From positions 1-64,000 of the forward strand of contig JANQFR010000095.1 of NCBI GenBank assembly GCA_028277745.1: a stretch of 64,000 bases of DNA, given 5' to 3'. Numbering within the stretch: position 1 is the stretch's first letter; the number at the start of each line of letters is the position of its first letter. Under the pieces are notes generated by a model that had not been told where the DNA came from, made no database searches, and saw only the letters and a list, made by a program, of their open reading frames with translations. Below, in pieces: positions 34,629 through 43,019 of the stretch. A program made the position numbers and the translations under genes. The stretch comes from Phycisphaeraceae bacterium (GTDB lineage Bacteria; Planctomycetota; Phycisphaerae; Phycisphaerales; Phycisphaeraceae).

Positions 34629-34650
34629 CCCAGGGATTGCAATCCCTGGG
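34629..34650 (+). repeat. 22-bp perfect palindrome between the aminotransferase and preA genes
   Basis: CCCAGGGATTG is followed directly by its reverse complement CAATCCCTGGG and then TTT. It starts 2 nt after the aminotransferase stop and ends 24 nt before the preA ATG. It can form a stem, or act as a weak terminator, mRNA-stabilising element or protein site within the operon. Confidence 0.8.
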
Positions 34651-34674
34651 TTTCACGATTGCATAGGATGACTT

Positions 34675-35802
34675 ATGGCGACACTCGAAACCACCGTCAA
34701 CGGCGTCAGATTCCCCAACCCGTTCGTGATCGCGTCCGGCCCGCCCGGGACCAACGCGAAAGTGGTCGGCAAAGCGTACGACGAGGGATGGGGCGCCGTG
34801 GTCACGAAAACGGCCAGCCTCGACGCCTCCAAAGTCATCAACGTGGCGCCCCGCTACGGCCGGCTCCGCGGCGACAACGGCGAGATCTACGGCTGGGAGA
34901 ATATCGAGCTGATCTCCACGCTCAGCTTCGAGCAGTGGCTCGATGATTTCAAGCGGATCAAGGATCAGTACCCCGACAAGGTGCTGATCGCGTCGATCAT
35001 GGAGGAGTACAGCAAGGACGCGTGGTTCGAGATCGTCCAGCGCACCGAGGCGACGGGCGTGGACATCCTGGAGCTGAACATGTCGTGCCCGCACGGCCTG
35101 CCGGAACGGAAGATGGGGTCGGCGATGGGCGAGGACCCGGAGATCCTGGAAGAGGTCTGCGGCTGGGTGATGGAGGCGGCGACCAAGCCGGTGTGGGCGA
35201 AGAAGACGCCGAACGTGACCCGCGTCGAGGACCCGGGCCGGGCGATCCTGCGTGCGGGGTGCGACGGGGTGTCGCTGATCAACACGATCCGCTCGGTGAT
35301 CGGGGTGGACCTGGACACCCTGCGGCCGATGCCGACGGTGGAGGGGTATTCCACGCCGGGCGGGTACTCCTGCAAGGCGGTCAAGCCGATCGCGCTGCGG
35401 ATGGTGATGGAAACCGCGACACTGATCCGCGACGAGTTCTCCGGCCAAACCGTCTCGGGGATCGGCGGGATCGAGTCCGGGTCGGACGCGGCCGAGTTCA
35501 TGCTGCTCGGCGCCGACACGGTGCAGGTCTGCACCGGCGTGATGAAGCACGGCTACGGCCTGGTGAAGACGATGGAGGAGGGGCTGCTGGCGTTCATGGA
35601 GAAGCACGGCTTCCAGACGCTGGACGATTTCAAGGGCAAGGCCCTGCCCTACTTCACCACCCACAGCGAGCTGGTGCGGATGCAGGCCGAGGCGAAGGCG
35701 CGCGCCAAGGCCGCCGCCGCGGCCAAGCGAGGCGTTACACAAGACGAAGGATGGGACGCGGACGCGTTTGTCAAGCAGTCGGAAGAGTTGGCCGGCAACT
35801 GA
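34675..35802 (+). CDS. preA: Dihydropyrimidine dehydrogenase PreA-like subunit lacking the ferredoxin domain
   Basis: A 375-aa flavin TIM barrel of the class 1 dihydroorotate/dihydropyrimidine dehydrogenase type. FPNPFVIASGPPG, the catalytic-loop motif N135-M-S-C138-PHG (equivalent to the N-L-S-C of mammalian DPD) and SGIGGIESGSDAAEF are present. E. coli PreA carries a C-terminal pair of [4Fe-4S] motifs. Here the C-terminus is an Ala/Lys-rich helix (EAKARAKAAAAAK) with no cysteine cluster, so electrons must arrive another way. AGGA precedes the ATG. It would reduce uracil/thymine to the dihydro form, or run in reverse. Confidence 0.82.
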   Translation: MATLETTVNGVRFPNPFVIASGPPGTNAKVVGKAYDEGWGAVVTKTASLDASKVINVAPRYGRLRGDNGEIYGWENIELISTLSFEQWLDDFKRIKDQYPDKVLIASIMEEYSKDAWFEIVQRTEATGVDILELNMSCPHGLPERKMGSAMGEDPEILEEVCGWVMEAATKPVWAKKTPNVTRVEDPGRAILRAGCDGVSLINTIRSVIGVDLDTLRPMPTVEGYSTPGGYSCKAVKPIALRMVMETATLIRDEFSGQTVSGIGGIESGSDAAEFMLLGADTVQVCTGVMKHGYGLVKTMEEGLLAFMEKHGFQTLDDFKGKALPYFTTHSELVRMQAEAKARAKAAAAAKRGVTQDEGWDADAFVKQSEELAGN

Positions 35803-35826
35803 CGAGGTTCTGGGACGCGGCCGCCA

Positions 35827-37194
35827 TCACCGGCGATCGATCATCAGACCGGGAGCCGGCTCGTCGAAGTCCACCACCCGGCCCCGAAGGATCGTGGCCT
35901 CGGTTCGGCCGATGATAGGCATCCCCTCAAAGCCGGAATAGTCGACGGCCATGCGGTGCGTCTCCGCGGAGATCACGCCGCGGTAGTCCGGATCGAAGAT
36001 TACCAGGTCGGCGTCATAGCCCGGAGCGATGTCGCCCTTGCGTTTCAGGTTGAACTGAACCGCGGCGTTGGTGGAGGCGGCGGCGACGAACCGATGGAGC
36101 GACAGCCGGCCCGCCGCGGGGCCGTGGGTGTAGAGCAGGTGAACCCGGTCCTCGATCGAGGGGATGCCGTTGGGGATCAACGTGAAGTCCTTGCCGGCGG
36201 CCGGATCGCCCATGCGCTTCTGCGCGTCGAAATCGAACGGAGCGTGGTCGGTGGCGACGGTCGCGATATGGCCGGCGGCCAGCGCATCCCAGAGGTAAGC
36301 CTGGTGCTCCTTGCTGCGCAGGGGCGGGCTCATCACGTACTTGGCGCCCTCGAAATCAGGGCGGTGCGTGTGCGTGTCGTCCAGCACGAGGTAGGGGATG
36401 ACGGTTTCGATCGCGACGTCGACGCCCCTGGACTGGAACGATAACGCGATCTCCACCGCGTCGCGGCAGGAGGTGTGGACGATGTATCCCCGGGCGCCGG
36501 TGAGTTGGAGGAAGGTGCAGAAGTGGTGCACGCCCTCGGCCTCGACCGGCACGGGGCGGGAGGGCTCGTGCCACTCGGGGCCGACCTTGCCGGCGGCGAC
36601 CAGCTCGGCCTGGCGCAGCGCGACCAGGTCGGCGTTCTCGCAGTGCGCGGTGACTGTCACGCCCAGTTCGGCGGCGAGCTTGCACACGCCGTACAGCTCG
36701 TCGTCCATCACTCCGAAGGCGCCCTTGTACGCCAGGAAAACCTTGAAGCTGGTGACCCCGTGGTCGGCGACGATGGAACGCAGCTGTCGCTGAGCGTCGG
36801 CGTCGAAGCGGGTCACGCCCATGTGGAACGAGTAGTCGCAGCACGAGTCGGCCCGGGCCTTGTCGCGCCACAGCTCGAAAGCCTCGATCGGCTGCTCGTC
36901 CCGCGCGGGGCAGATCATCTCCATGTACGTCGTCGTCCCGCCCGCCAGCGCCGCGAGGCTGGCCGAGCGGTGATCATCCTTCGCGAACGTCCCCATGAAG
37001 GGCAGGTGGATGTGGACGTGCGGGTCGATGAAGCCTGGGAAGACGAGCTTGCCGGCCGCGTCGATGACGGTTGTCTCCGGGGGCGCGGGGAGATTGCCGC
37101 CGATCGCGGTGATCTGCTGGTCTTCGCAGAAGATGTCGGCGACGCAGTCGGATGCGGCGGTGACAAGGCGCCCGTTGGTGATCATTAGCGGCAT
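35827..37194 (-). CDS. Dihydropyrimidinase / D-hydantoinase-type amidohydrolase
   Basis: A 455-aa amidohydrolase. DPHVHIH (H59, H61) binds the metals, FKVFLAYKG contains the carbamylated lysine, then come HCEN, IVHTS and ATDHAPF. It opens the dihydropyrimidine ring to N-carbamoyl-beta-alanine, the second step of the pathway. I place the start at the ATG at 37194, preceded by GAGG that overlaps the stop codon of the upstream isomerase-like gene, only 8 nt away. It converges with preA (24 bp between stops). Allantoinase is the main alternative; context favours dihydropyrimidinase. Confidence 0.85.
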   Translation of the reverse strand: MPLMITNGRLVTAASDCVADIFCEDQQITAIGGNLPAPPETTVIDAAGKLVFPGFIDPHVHIHLPFMGTFAKDDHRSASLAALAGGTTTYMEMICPARDEQPIEAFELWRDKARADSCCDYSFHMGVTRFDADAQRQLRSIVADHGVTSFKVFLAYKGAFGVMDDELYGVCKLAAELGVTVTAHCENADLVALRQAELVAAGKVGPEWHEPSRPVPVEAEGVHHFCTFLQLTGARGYIVHTSCRDAVEIALSFQSRGVDVAIETVIPYLVLDDTHTHRPDFEGAKYVMSPPLRSKEHQAYLWDALAAGHIATVATDHAPFDFDAQKRMGDPAAGKDFTLIPNGIPSIEDRVHLLYTHGPAAGRLSLHRFVAAASTNAAVQFNLKRKGDIAPGYDADLVIFDPDYRGVISAETHRMAVDYSGFEGMPIIGRTEATILRGRVVDFDEPAPGLMIDRR

Positions 37195-37202
37195 GGCGGG
37201 CC

Positions 37203-38027
37203 TCAGTGATGGTTCGGCGTGAACCACTCGGCCAGCCGGTCGGCGTAGCCGTCGTGGATGCGGCCCATCAGGTAATCGGGGGTGGGGAAGAGTTCGAGCG
37301 CAAGAGGCACGTCATCGGGCAGAGCGGCGAGCGCGGGCCCCAGGACCGACCAGTCACAGGTCCCGTCGCCGGGCCAGGCGTGCTGGTCGCGTTCGCCGTC
37401 GTTGTCGTTGATGTGGCAGGCATGCACCGCGGGGGCGCACTGGTGGGCGGCGTCGAGGGCGTCGGCGGAGATCTGGGCGTGGCCGGTGTCGAGGCACATC
37501 GCCAGGCTCGGGCGGTCGACCTGCCGCACCATCTGGGCCAGCTCCGCGGGCTCGGTGCCCGCGAGGAAGTTGAGGGGCAGGTTTTCGAGGAGGAAGACGA
37601 CGCCCATCTCATCGCCGATGTCGGCCAGCTCGTGCATCGAGCGGAGCAGGGCCGCTTGGCGGGCGGCGGCGTCCTCGGCGCCGAGCACGGTGTCGCCGGC
37701 GTTGGCGGGGGAGGGGTGGACGATGATTTTTTTCACGCAGATGGCCAGGGCGATCTCGGCCTCGGCGCGGTACGCGTCGATCGTGCGGCAACGGTGGGCC
37801 TCATCGGGCGACGAGGGGTCCAGGTCCGGGCCGAAGATGCCGTGCATGGAGTCGAACGGGACGCCCGCGTCCTGGGCCATACGCTTAGCGATCTTGAGGT
37901 CGGGGGGGTTGGCGGTGTTGCGGTAGAACTGGGACGTCCGGCAGCCGAGGTTGTGCCACAGCGGCAGCATCTGCGCAGGCGGCATCGGGTCGAAGCCGAA
38001 GGATGCAATCGTCGAAAGATAAGCCAT
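37203..38027 (-). CDS. Sugar phosphate isomerase/epimerase-like TIM-barrel protein
   Basis: A 274-aa xylose-isomerase-like TIM barrel. IIVHPSPAN, VVFLLENLPLNF, AMCLDTGHAQ, ACHINDNDGERDQHAWPGDG and LALELFPTP place the metal-ligand glutamates, histidines and aspartates at the usual strand ends. It sits between the SpoIIE-type phosphatase and the dihydropyrimidinase on the same strand, so a role in the pyrimidine pathway or a neighbouring sugar pathway is possible but not shown. An in-frame TTG at 38078 overlaps the phosphatase stop (TTGA) and could be an alternative start. The ATG at 38027 has GGGGAG about 11 nt upstream. Confidence 0.75.
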   Translation of the reverse strand: MAYLSTIASFGFDPMPPAQMLPLWHNLGCRTSQFYRNTANPPDLKIAKRMAQDAGVPFDSMHGIFGPDLDPSSPDEAHRCRTIDAYRAEAEIALAICVKKIIVHPSPANAGDTVLGAEDAAARQAALLRSMHELADIGDEMGVVFLLENLPLNFLAGTEPAELAQMVRQVDRPSLAMCLDTGHAQISADALDAAHQCAPAVHACHINDNDGERDQHAWPGDGTCDWSVLGPALAALPDDVPLALELFPTPDYLMGRIHDGYADRLAEWFTPNHH

Positions 38028-38074
38028 ATGCCGTTTCTCCCCTTGCGGGGGCTCCGCAGCGTGTGCGGTTGGGG

Positions 38075-39346
38075 TCAAGTCACGCGTTTGACGATCAGCA
38101 TCGTCATGTCGTCGAGTTGGGGCGCGCCGCCGGCGTATTGCTCCACTTCGTCGCGCAGGCTTTCAATGATCGCCTCGCTGCCGAGGTCGGCGGATCGGGC
38201 GAGCGTTTCGATGACGCGTTCGATGCCGAACTCCACGCGGTCGGGGTTCTGGTATTCGAAGATGCCATCACTGATCAAGGCGACGATGTCACCGACGCCG
38301 AGGGCCATAACGGGGTCGCTGTCGAAGCGGAGCTCGTCGAGGATGCCCAGGGGCAGGCTGGTGGAGTTGTATTGGTCGGTGTCGCCGTCGGCCGCGCGGT
38401 GGTGCAGCAGCGGGGCCTGGCCCGCGGATTGGAAGAGAAGCCGGTGGGTGGACGCGTCGAGGACGCCGAAGAAGGCGGTGACGAACCGGTTGGACGGCAG
38501 GTCCTCGGTAAGCTGGGCGTTGATCTGCTGGACGATGTTGTCGAGGCCGGCGCCCACGCGGAGCCCGAGGCGGAGCATGCTGCGGACCTGGGTGACCGAC
38601 AGCGCCGGCCCGATCCCGTGACCGGTGGCGTCGCCCAGCAGCAGCGCGAGGCGTTGATCGTCCACGGGGATCACGTCGAACACATCCCCGCCGGTCTGCT
38701 CGGCGGGCCGGCTCCACCCGGCGATGTCGTAGCCGGCGGGCTGGGGGATGGTCGACGGCAGAATCCGCGTCTGGATGTCGCTGGCGACCGCCAGGTCACG
38801 CTCCATCTTCTGCTTCAGCGCCCGGTCCTCCACGAGCAACGCACGGGACAGCGCCACCGCCGCGAGCACCGCCAGGCAGCGGGCCGTCTCTTCGTCGTGT
38901 TCGTCGAACGCCCCCGCTTCCTTGTTGAGCACCTGCAGCACGCCGACGATGCTTTCATGGTCGCCCACCAGCGGCACGGTCAACAGGTTGTTGGTGCGGT
39001 AACTGGTCTTCCGATCGACATCCTGGTTGAAGCGCGGGTCGGCGTAGCAGTCCGGCACGTTGATGATCTCACGCGTCTGGACCGCGGCCCCGGCGATGCC
39101 GGCGGACGCCGGGAAGCGGATCCCGTCCACCCCCTTGGCGACGCGTGCGTAAAGTTCATCGGCCCGCGGGTCGTACAGGAAGACCGAGGCCCGGTCGGCG
39201 CCGTGCAGTTCGCAGGCGATCTCGACGATCTCCGCGAGCAGCGGGTCAAGGTCGATCGGCGTCAACAGCTTCCGGGTCACCTCGAGGATCTGGCGATAGG
39301 CCATCTCCCGCGGGGTGTACGACGGCGTGTAGTCGGCATGTTCCAT
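38075..39346 (-). CDS. GAF-domain PP2C/SpoIIE-type serine phosphatase
   Basis: A 423-aa protein. A GAF domain (about 30-185; VFLYDPRADELYARVAKG, FPASAGIAGAAVQT) is followed by a short linker helix. A SpoIIE/PP2C domain comes next (about 205-420; GGDVFDVIPVDDQRLALLLGDATGHGIGPAL, VALISDGIFE, LDDMTMLIVKR), with the Asp residues that bind Mn/Mg. Such proteins commonly dephosphorylate anti-sigma-factor antagonists in a partner-switching pathway; no partner kinase is seen nearby. A GTG at 39364 is an alternative start. Confidence 0.88.
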   Translation of the reverse strand: MEHADYTPSYTPREMAYRQILEVTRKLLTPIDLDPLLAEIVEIACELHGADRASVFLYDPRADELYARVAKGVDGIRFPASAGIAGAAVQTREIINVPDCYADPRFNQDVDRKTSYRTNNLLTVPLVGDHESIVGVLQVLNKEAGAFDEHDEETARCLAVLAAVALSRALLVEDRALKQKMERDLAVASDIQTRILPSTIPQPAGYDIAGWSRPAEQTGGDVFDVIPVDDQRLALLLGDATGHGIGPALSVTQVRSMLRLGLRVGAGLDNIVQQINAQLTEDLPSNRFVTAFFGVLDASTHRLLFQSAGQAPLLHHRAADGDTDQYNSTSLPLGILDELRFDSDPVMALGVGDIVALISDGIFEYQNPDRVEFGIERVIETLARSADLGSEAIIESLRDEVEQYAGGAPQLDDMTMLIVKRVT

Positions 39347-39404
39347 ACGCGGCCCAGCAGACACAAGGCCACGAGTTTAGGCCAGCCCGCGGGCCCACGC
39401 CAGT

Positions 39405-40163
39405 TCATCCGCCGGGTAACTGGTCCTCTCGGGCGTCGGCGGGCTTGTCGAACGTCCCCGGCTCGACCGCGTCGAGGAACCTGATGTCGCTGAACGTCGC
39501 GACGCCCTTGGCGTCCGCTCCGTGGCCTTTCTGCGGGTCCCAATAATAGAACGTCAGCGCCGTCCCGAAGGTGACCCCGTCGACGGTCTGAAAGCCGTCG
39601 TAGAGGACGAGGCTGGGCTTTTTCATCGCCTCCTCCTCGGGCTTGGAGTAGGTGACGATGTAGCCCAGCGCCGCGAGCCGGCCGTCGTCGTCGGGCATCA
39701 GCCAGTAGATGTCGTCGGGCGCATCGCCTGTGCCCTCGGCGAAGCTCATCTTCACCGCGGTCCGGCGGGTGTCCTCGTCCACGTTGACCCGCCCGGCCGG
39801 CTCGGTGGTCACGCCCGGGTCCGACAGCTTGAACGGCGCGATCAGGAAGTAGGGCCAGGTCAGCACGTGGAACCGCCCCCTCTCGAACGGCGAGTCCGCG
39901 GGGCTGACCCAGGCGCGCTCGCCGTCGAAGACGACGGTCGTGCCGTTGGTCAGGTCGAGACGGGCCTTGCCCAGCGCGGCGTCAAAGGTCATCGTCCCGC
40001 TGAACGCGGGCTTCCCGCCCCACTCCAGCACGACGTCGGCCTGCACCGCGGGGTGGCCGTAATACCCGTCGCGGTTGTGGGTCTGCTCGATCACTTCGAC
40101 GAGCGATTGAGCCGAGGCGTGGAGCGTGACGAGGGACAAGAGCAGCGCCGTGATGAGTCTCAT
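39405..40163 (-). CDS. Secreted LolA-like / DUF6503-like protein
   Basis: A 252-aa protein with a signal peptide (MRLITALLLSLVTLHASAQ). It has beta-strand-rich sequence with DGERAWVSPADSPFERGRFHVLTWPYF and VLYDGFQTVDGVTFGTALTFYYW. This looks like the half-barrel lipoprotein-carrier (LolA-like) fold of DUF6503 proteins. Function is unknown; an envelope role is likely. GGAG lies 7 nt before the ATG. It follows the FAD/ferredoxin fusion gene by 49 bp, with a stable hairpin (40182-40200) between them. Confidence 0.6.
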   Translation of the reverse strand: MRLITALLLSLVTLHASAQSLVEVIEQTHNRDGYYGHPAVQADVVLEWGGKPAFSGTMTFDAALGKARLDLTNGTTVVFDGERAWVSPADSPFERGRFHVLTWPYFLIAPFKLSDPGVTTEPAGRVNVDEDTRRTAVKMSFAEGTGDAPDDIYWLMPDDDGRLAALGYIVTYSKPEEEAMKKPSLVLYDGFQTVDGVTFGTALTFYYWDPQKGHGADAKGVATFSDIRFLDAVEPGTFDKPADAREDQLPGG

Positions 40164-40181
40164 GGGTGTTCTCCGGGGGGA

Positions 40182-40200
40182 CCGCGGCCATTGGCCGCGG
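40182..40200. other. Stable hairpin between the fusion gene and the LolA-like gene
   Basis: A perfect 8-bp stem CCGCGGCC-ATT-GGCCGCGG just upstream of the Shine-Dalgarno of the 39405-40163 gene. There is no T-run in the leftward direction, so it is more likely an RNA stability or attenuation element than a standard terminator. Confidence 0.55.
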
Positions 40201-40212
40201 CTTTACAAAAAA

Positions 40213-42912
40213 TCAATGTCCGTTGACGGTCAGTTTCACCTCGGCCATCTGCACGGGTGAAGCCGCGAGCGAATCCACGCCCAGGACCTCGCCTGTCTTG
40301 GGGTTGATCCGTCCGAACGTCAGGACGCCCGTCGGGCACGACTGGACGCACGCGGAGCACCGCACGCACTCGGGGTCCTCCATCGGCATGCCCTTGTTGG
40401 CGAAGTTCATGATGTCGATGCCCTGGTGGCACACGCTCGTGCAGACGTTGCACGAGATGCACTTCTTCTTGTCCGCGAGGATGCGGAACTGGCTGAAGCG
40501 GGCGTAGATGTGCATCAGCGCCGCGAGCGGGCAGGCGAAGCGGCACCAGAACCGGCCGGAGTACCAGAAGTACACGCCGTAGCCGATGATGCCCGCCCAC
40601 AGCACGTCGACCATCCACTCGTACTTGAAGACCATCAACGGGTACGCCAGGAACCCCCACCACACGTCCTGCGGGATCTTCCCGTTGAGGCCGGCGTTGT
40701 AGACCTCGCCCGCCACGCTCCCCGGCCAGATCCAGCCGACGATGCGTAAAACCAGCAGGACCAGGGCGAACAGCAGGAAGACCTGGCCGACCATGTTCAG
40801 CCGGTTCCAGAACGGCCCGTGCGGCATCTTGTGGCGGTGGGCGTCGCCCAGCGTCTCGGCCAGGGCGCCGCAGGAGCAGATCCAGCCGCAGTACGCCCCC
40901 TTGCCGTAACGCCAGATCAGCAGCGGGATGATCACGAACGTCTGGGCGAAGCCGATCGCGATCCACCACCACAACGGGTCGTTGGTGAAGATGTTCCAGA
41001 CCATCAGCGGCCACGCGAGGATGAAGCCGTAGGCCCGCCAGTACTCCCGGCCGTTGCCGTATTGCGCCTCGGGGAACAGACCGTCGGTCACGGCCGCCTT
41101 CGATTTGCCCAGGTCGGTCAGGTAGTACCGGCCGGTCTGGGTGTCGACCGCCACGGTCACGACACCGTCTTCGGTGAATTGCAACCCCGGCCCTTGAACG
41201 GATAACGAAGGGGAACCCCCTTCGTTCACTATTTCCGGGAACACATCAGGATCAAGCTGAGCCGCTGCGCTGACAGGATCGATCTCACCGTTGGCGAGCT
41301 GCTGCTCGAGGGCCTGCAGGTCGGACAATTCTTCGGGGGAAACGTAGGCCACGGTCTGCCTCCCGCCGAGCAGCCCGTTGTGCCCCATCAGCGGCAGGAT
41401 GATCTCCGGCAATAGGAACAGCGGCACCACCTGGATCGCCGCCAGGACAGTGGTCTGCAGCTTGACGTAGGGCGTCTTCCGCCGGCGGACGCGGCGGATG
41501 CCGAACACCACCACGATGACCGAGTAGGCCAACGTGTAAAAGAACGCCCCGCCGGACGCGGAGATCGCCAGCGTGCCCAGCAGCGTCGCCGGGTCGGCGA
41601 CCTGCGACTGCCACCACGTGCCCAGCGACGCGACCCACCCCCACATCGCGTTCAGGTCCGATGTCAGCCACGGCGGGGTGTCGCCCATGAACGGCAGCGG
41701 CTTGTTCGACTTCCAATGGTAAATCCAGGTCATGAACGCGAGGAACGCGACCAGCCCCAGAAACGCCTTGCCCGTCATTTCGCCGCTGATCTTGACGCCC
41801 GACTTGCGGAAGAAGTCCAGCGGAGCCTCCCGGCCGATCATGGTGAAGACCGCATCGTTGGGCAGCGTCTGGTCGTTGCCGTCGCGGTCGGTGATCGTCA
41901 TGTCGGCCGGGGTGATCGCCTTGGGCTTGCTGGCCATCATCAGAGTCAACGACCCCTTGGCGCCGGGCGGGCGCATCGACGGATCGGCCGCGGTGGTGAT
42001 CCGCTCGCTGCTGGGATGCTCGACCGCGACGTCCGCCTCGGGGTTGGCGGCCAGGGCGTTGATCATCTCGATGTTTTCCGGCTTGGGCCGGCTGAACTCG
42101 GGCTTGCGGTAGCTGAGCGTGACGTTGGCCCCGCACGTCGCCAGGGCGATGGCCGTCTCCATCGCCGAGTCGCCCCCGCCCACCACCACCACGTTCTGGC
42201 TGCAGTAGTCCTTCGGGTCGTGCAGGCGGTTATAAACCTTGTCCAGGTCCTCGCCCGGCACACCCAGCTTGCGGAAGTTGCCCGACCGGCCGATGGCGAC
42301 GATCACCCGGTGGGCCCGCACCGGCTCGGCGCCCCGACCCATGTCCAGCTCAAGCAGCCCGCCCTTACGCCGCACCCGGTCCACCCTGCCGAACGTCGGC
42401 TCGATCCCCGCGGCCGAGACCTGCTCGTGCAGGTCCTCGAGCAACCCCTCCTTGACCTCCGACTTCTCGTGGAACTGCAGGTCGCCGGCCGGGGTCATGT
42501 CGGTCGGGTAGGTGTAGATCGGCTTGCCCTTGGGGAAGTTGACGATCGTCGAGAACGCCTCGCTGCCCTCGAAGAGCTTGAAGCCGAGCCCGGCCTTGTT
42601 GGCCTCGATGGCGGCGGAGAAGCCGGACACGCCTCCGCCGATGATGGCCAGGTCCAGCACGCCGTCATCGGACCGGTCGCGCTTGACGAAAGCGGGGTCT
42701 TTGAGGATCGAAAACACGGCCTTGGCGCCGGTGTCGGCCGAGAACTTGAGCAGCGGGATGCCGGTGAGGTCGCCGACGATGTACAGGCCCGGCACGTTGG
42801 TCGTGCCGTCGGGGTTGACCAGCGGCAGCTTCTCGACCGTGCCGGCGGGCCACCGGGTGTGGAGCCAGTGCATGTAGGCGGCGATCGGGTTGCGGCGGGC
42901 GAGGCTGGTCAT
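40213..42912 (-). CDS. Fusion: thioredoxin-reductase-like FAD/NAD(P) domain + membrane NapH/RdxA-like ferredoxin domain
   Basis: An 899-aa protein. Residues about 40-65 (GLYIVGDLTGIPLLKF) resemble the FAD-binding end of a disulfide-reductase-type flavoprotein. AIIGGGVSGFSAA (about 88) starts an FAD Rossmann domain and NVVVVGGGDSAMETA (about 248) an NAD(P) domain. Membrane helices begin around 385. The C-terminal half has NapH/CcoG-type motifs (GWICSCGALAE, FWCRFACPLAAL) and two [4Fe-4S] motifs, CISCNVCTSVC (818-828) and CVRCSACVQSC (849-859). It should pass electrons from NAD(P)H through FAD and Fe-S centres at the membrane; the acceptor is unknown. No CxxC disulfide site is evident in the Rossmann part. 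Confidence 0.75.
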   Translation of the reverse strand: MTSLARRNPIAAYMHWLHTRWPAGTVEKLPLVNPDGTTNVPGLYIVGDLTGIPLLKFSADTGAKAVFSILKDPAFVKRDRSDDGVLDLAIIGGGVSGFSAAIEANKAGLGFKLFEGSEAFSTIVNFPKGKPIYTYPTDMTPAGDLQFHEKSEVKEGLLEDLHEQVSAAGIEPTFGRVDRVRRKGGLLELDMGRGAEPVRAHRVIVAIGRSGNFRKLGVPGEDLDKVYNRLHDPKDYCSQNVVVVGGGDSAMETAIALATCGANVTLSYRKPEFSRPKPENIEMINALAANPEADVAVEHPSSERITTAADPSMRPPGAKGSLTLMMASKPKAITPADMTITDRDGNDQTLPNDAVFTMIGREAPLDFFRKSGVKISGEMTGKAFLGLVAFLAFMTWIYHWKSNKPLPFMGDTPPWLTSDLNAMWGWVASLGTWWQSQVADPATLLGTLAISASGGAFFYTLAYSVIVVVFGIRRVRRRKTPYVKLQTTVLAAIQVVPLFLLPEIILPLMGHNGLLGGRQTVAYVSPEELSDLQALEQQLANGEIDPVSAAAQLDPDVFPEIVNEGGSPSLSVQGPGLQFTEDGVVTVAVDTQTGRYYLTDLGKSKAAVTDGLFPEAQYGNGREYWRAYGFILAWPLMVWNIFTNDPLWWWIAIGFAQTFVIIPLLIWRYGKGAYCGWICSCGALAETLGDAHRHKMPHGPFWNRLNMVGQVFLLFALVLLVLRIVGWIWPGSVAGEVYNAGLNGKIPQDVWWGFLAYPLMVFKYEWMVDVLWAGIIGYGVYFWYSGRFWCRFACPLAALMHIYARFSQFRILADKKKCISCNVCTSVCHQGIDIMNFANKGMPMEDPECVRCSACVQSCPTGVLTFGRINPKTGEVLGVDSLAASPVQMAEVKLTVNGH

Positions 42913-43019
42913 AAGCGGCGGGCTCCCACGTGCGCGACGGGCGCGATGCTACTGCCCAACCCGCCAGGCCGCCAGATTGTTCCGTCAACGAAATCCTGAC
43001 GAAAACCGCCAGGGAGACG

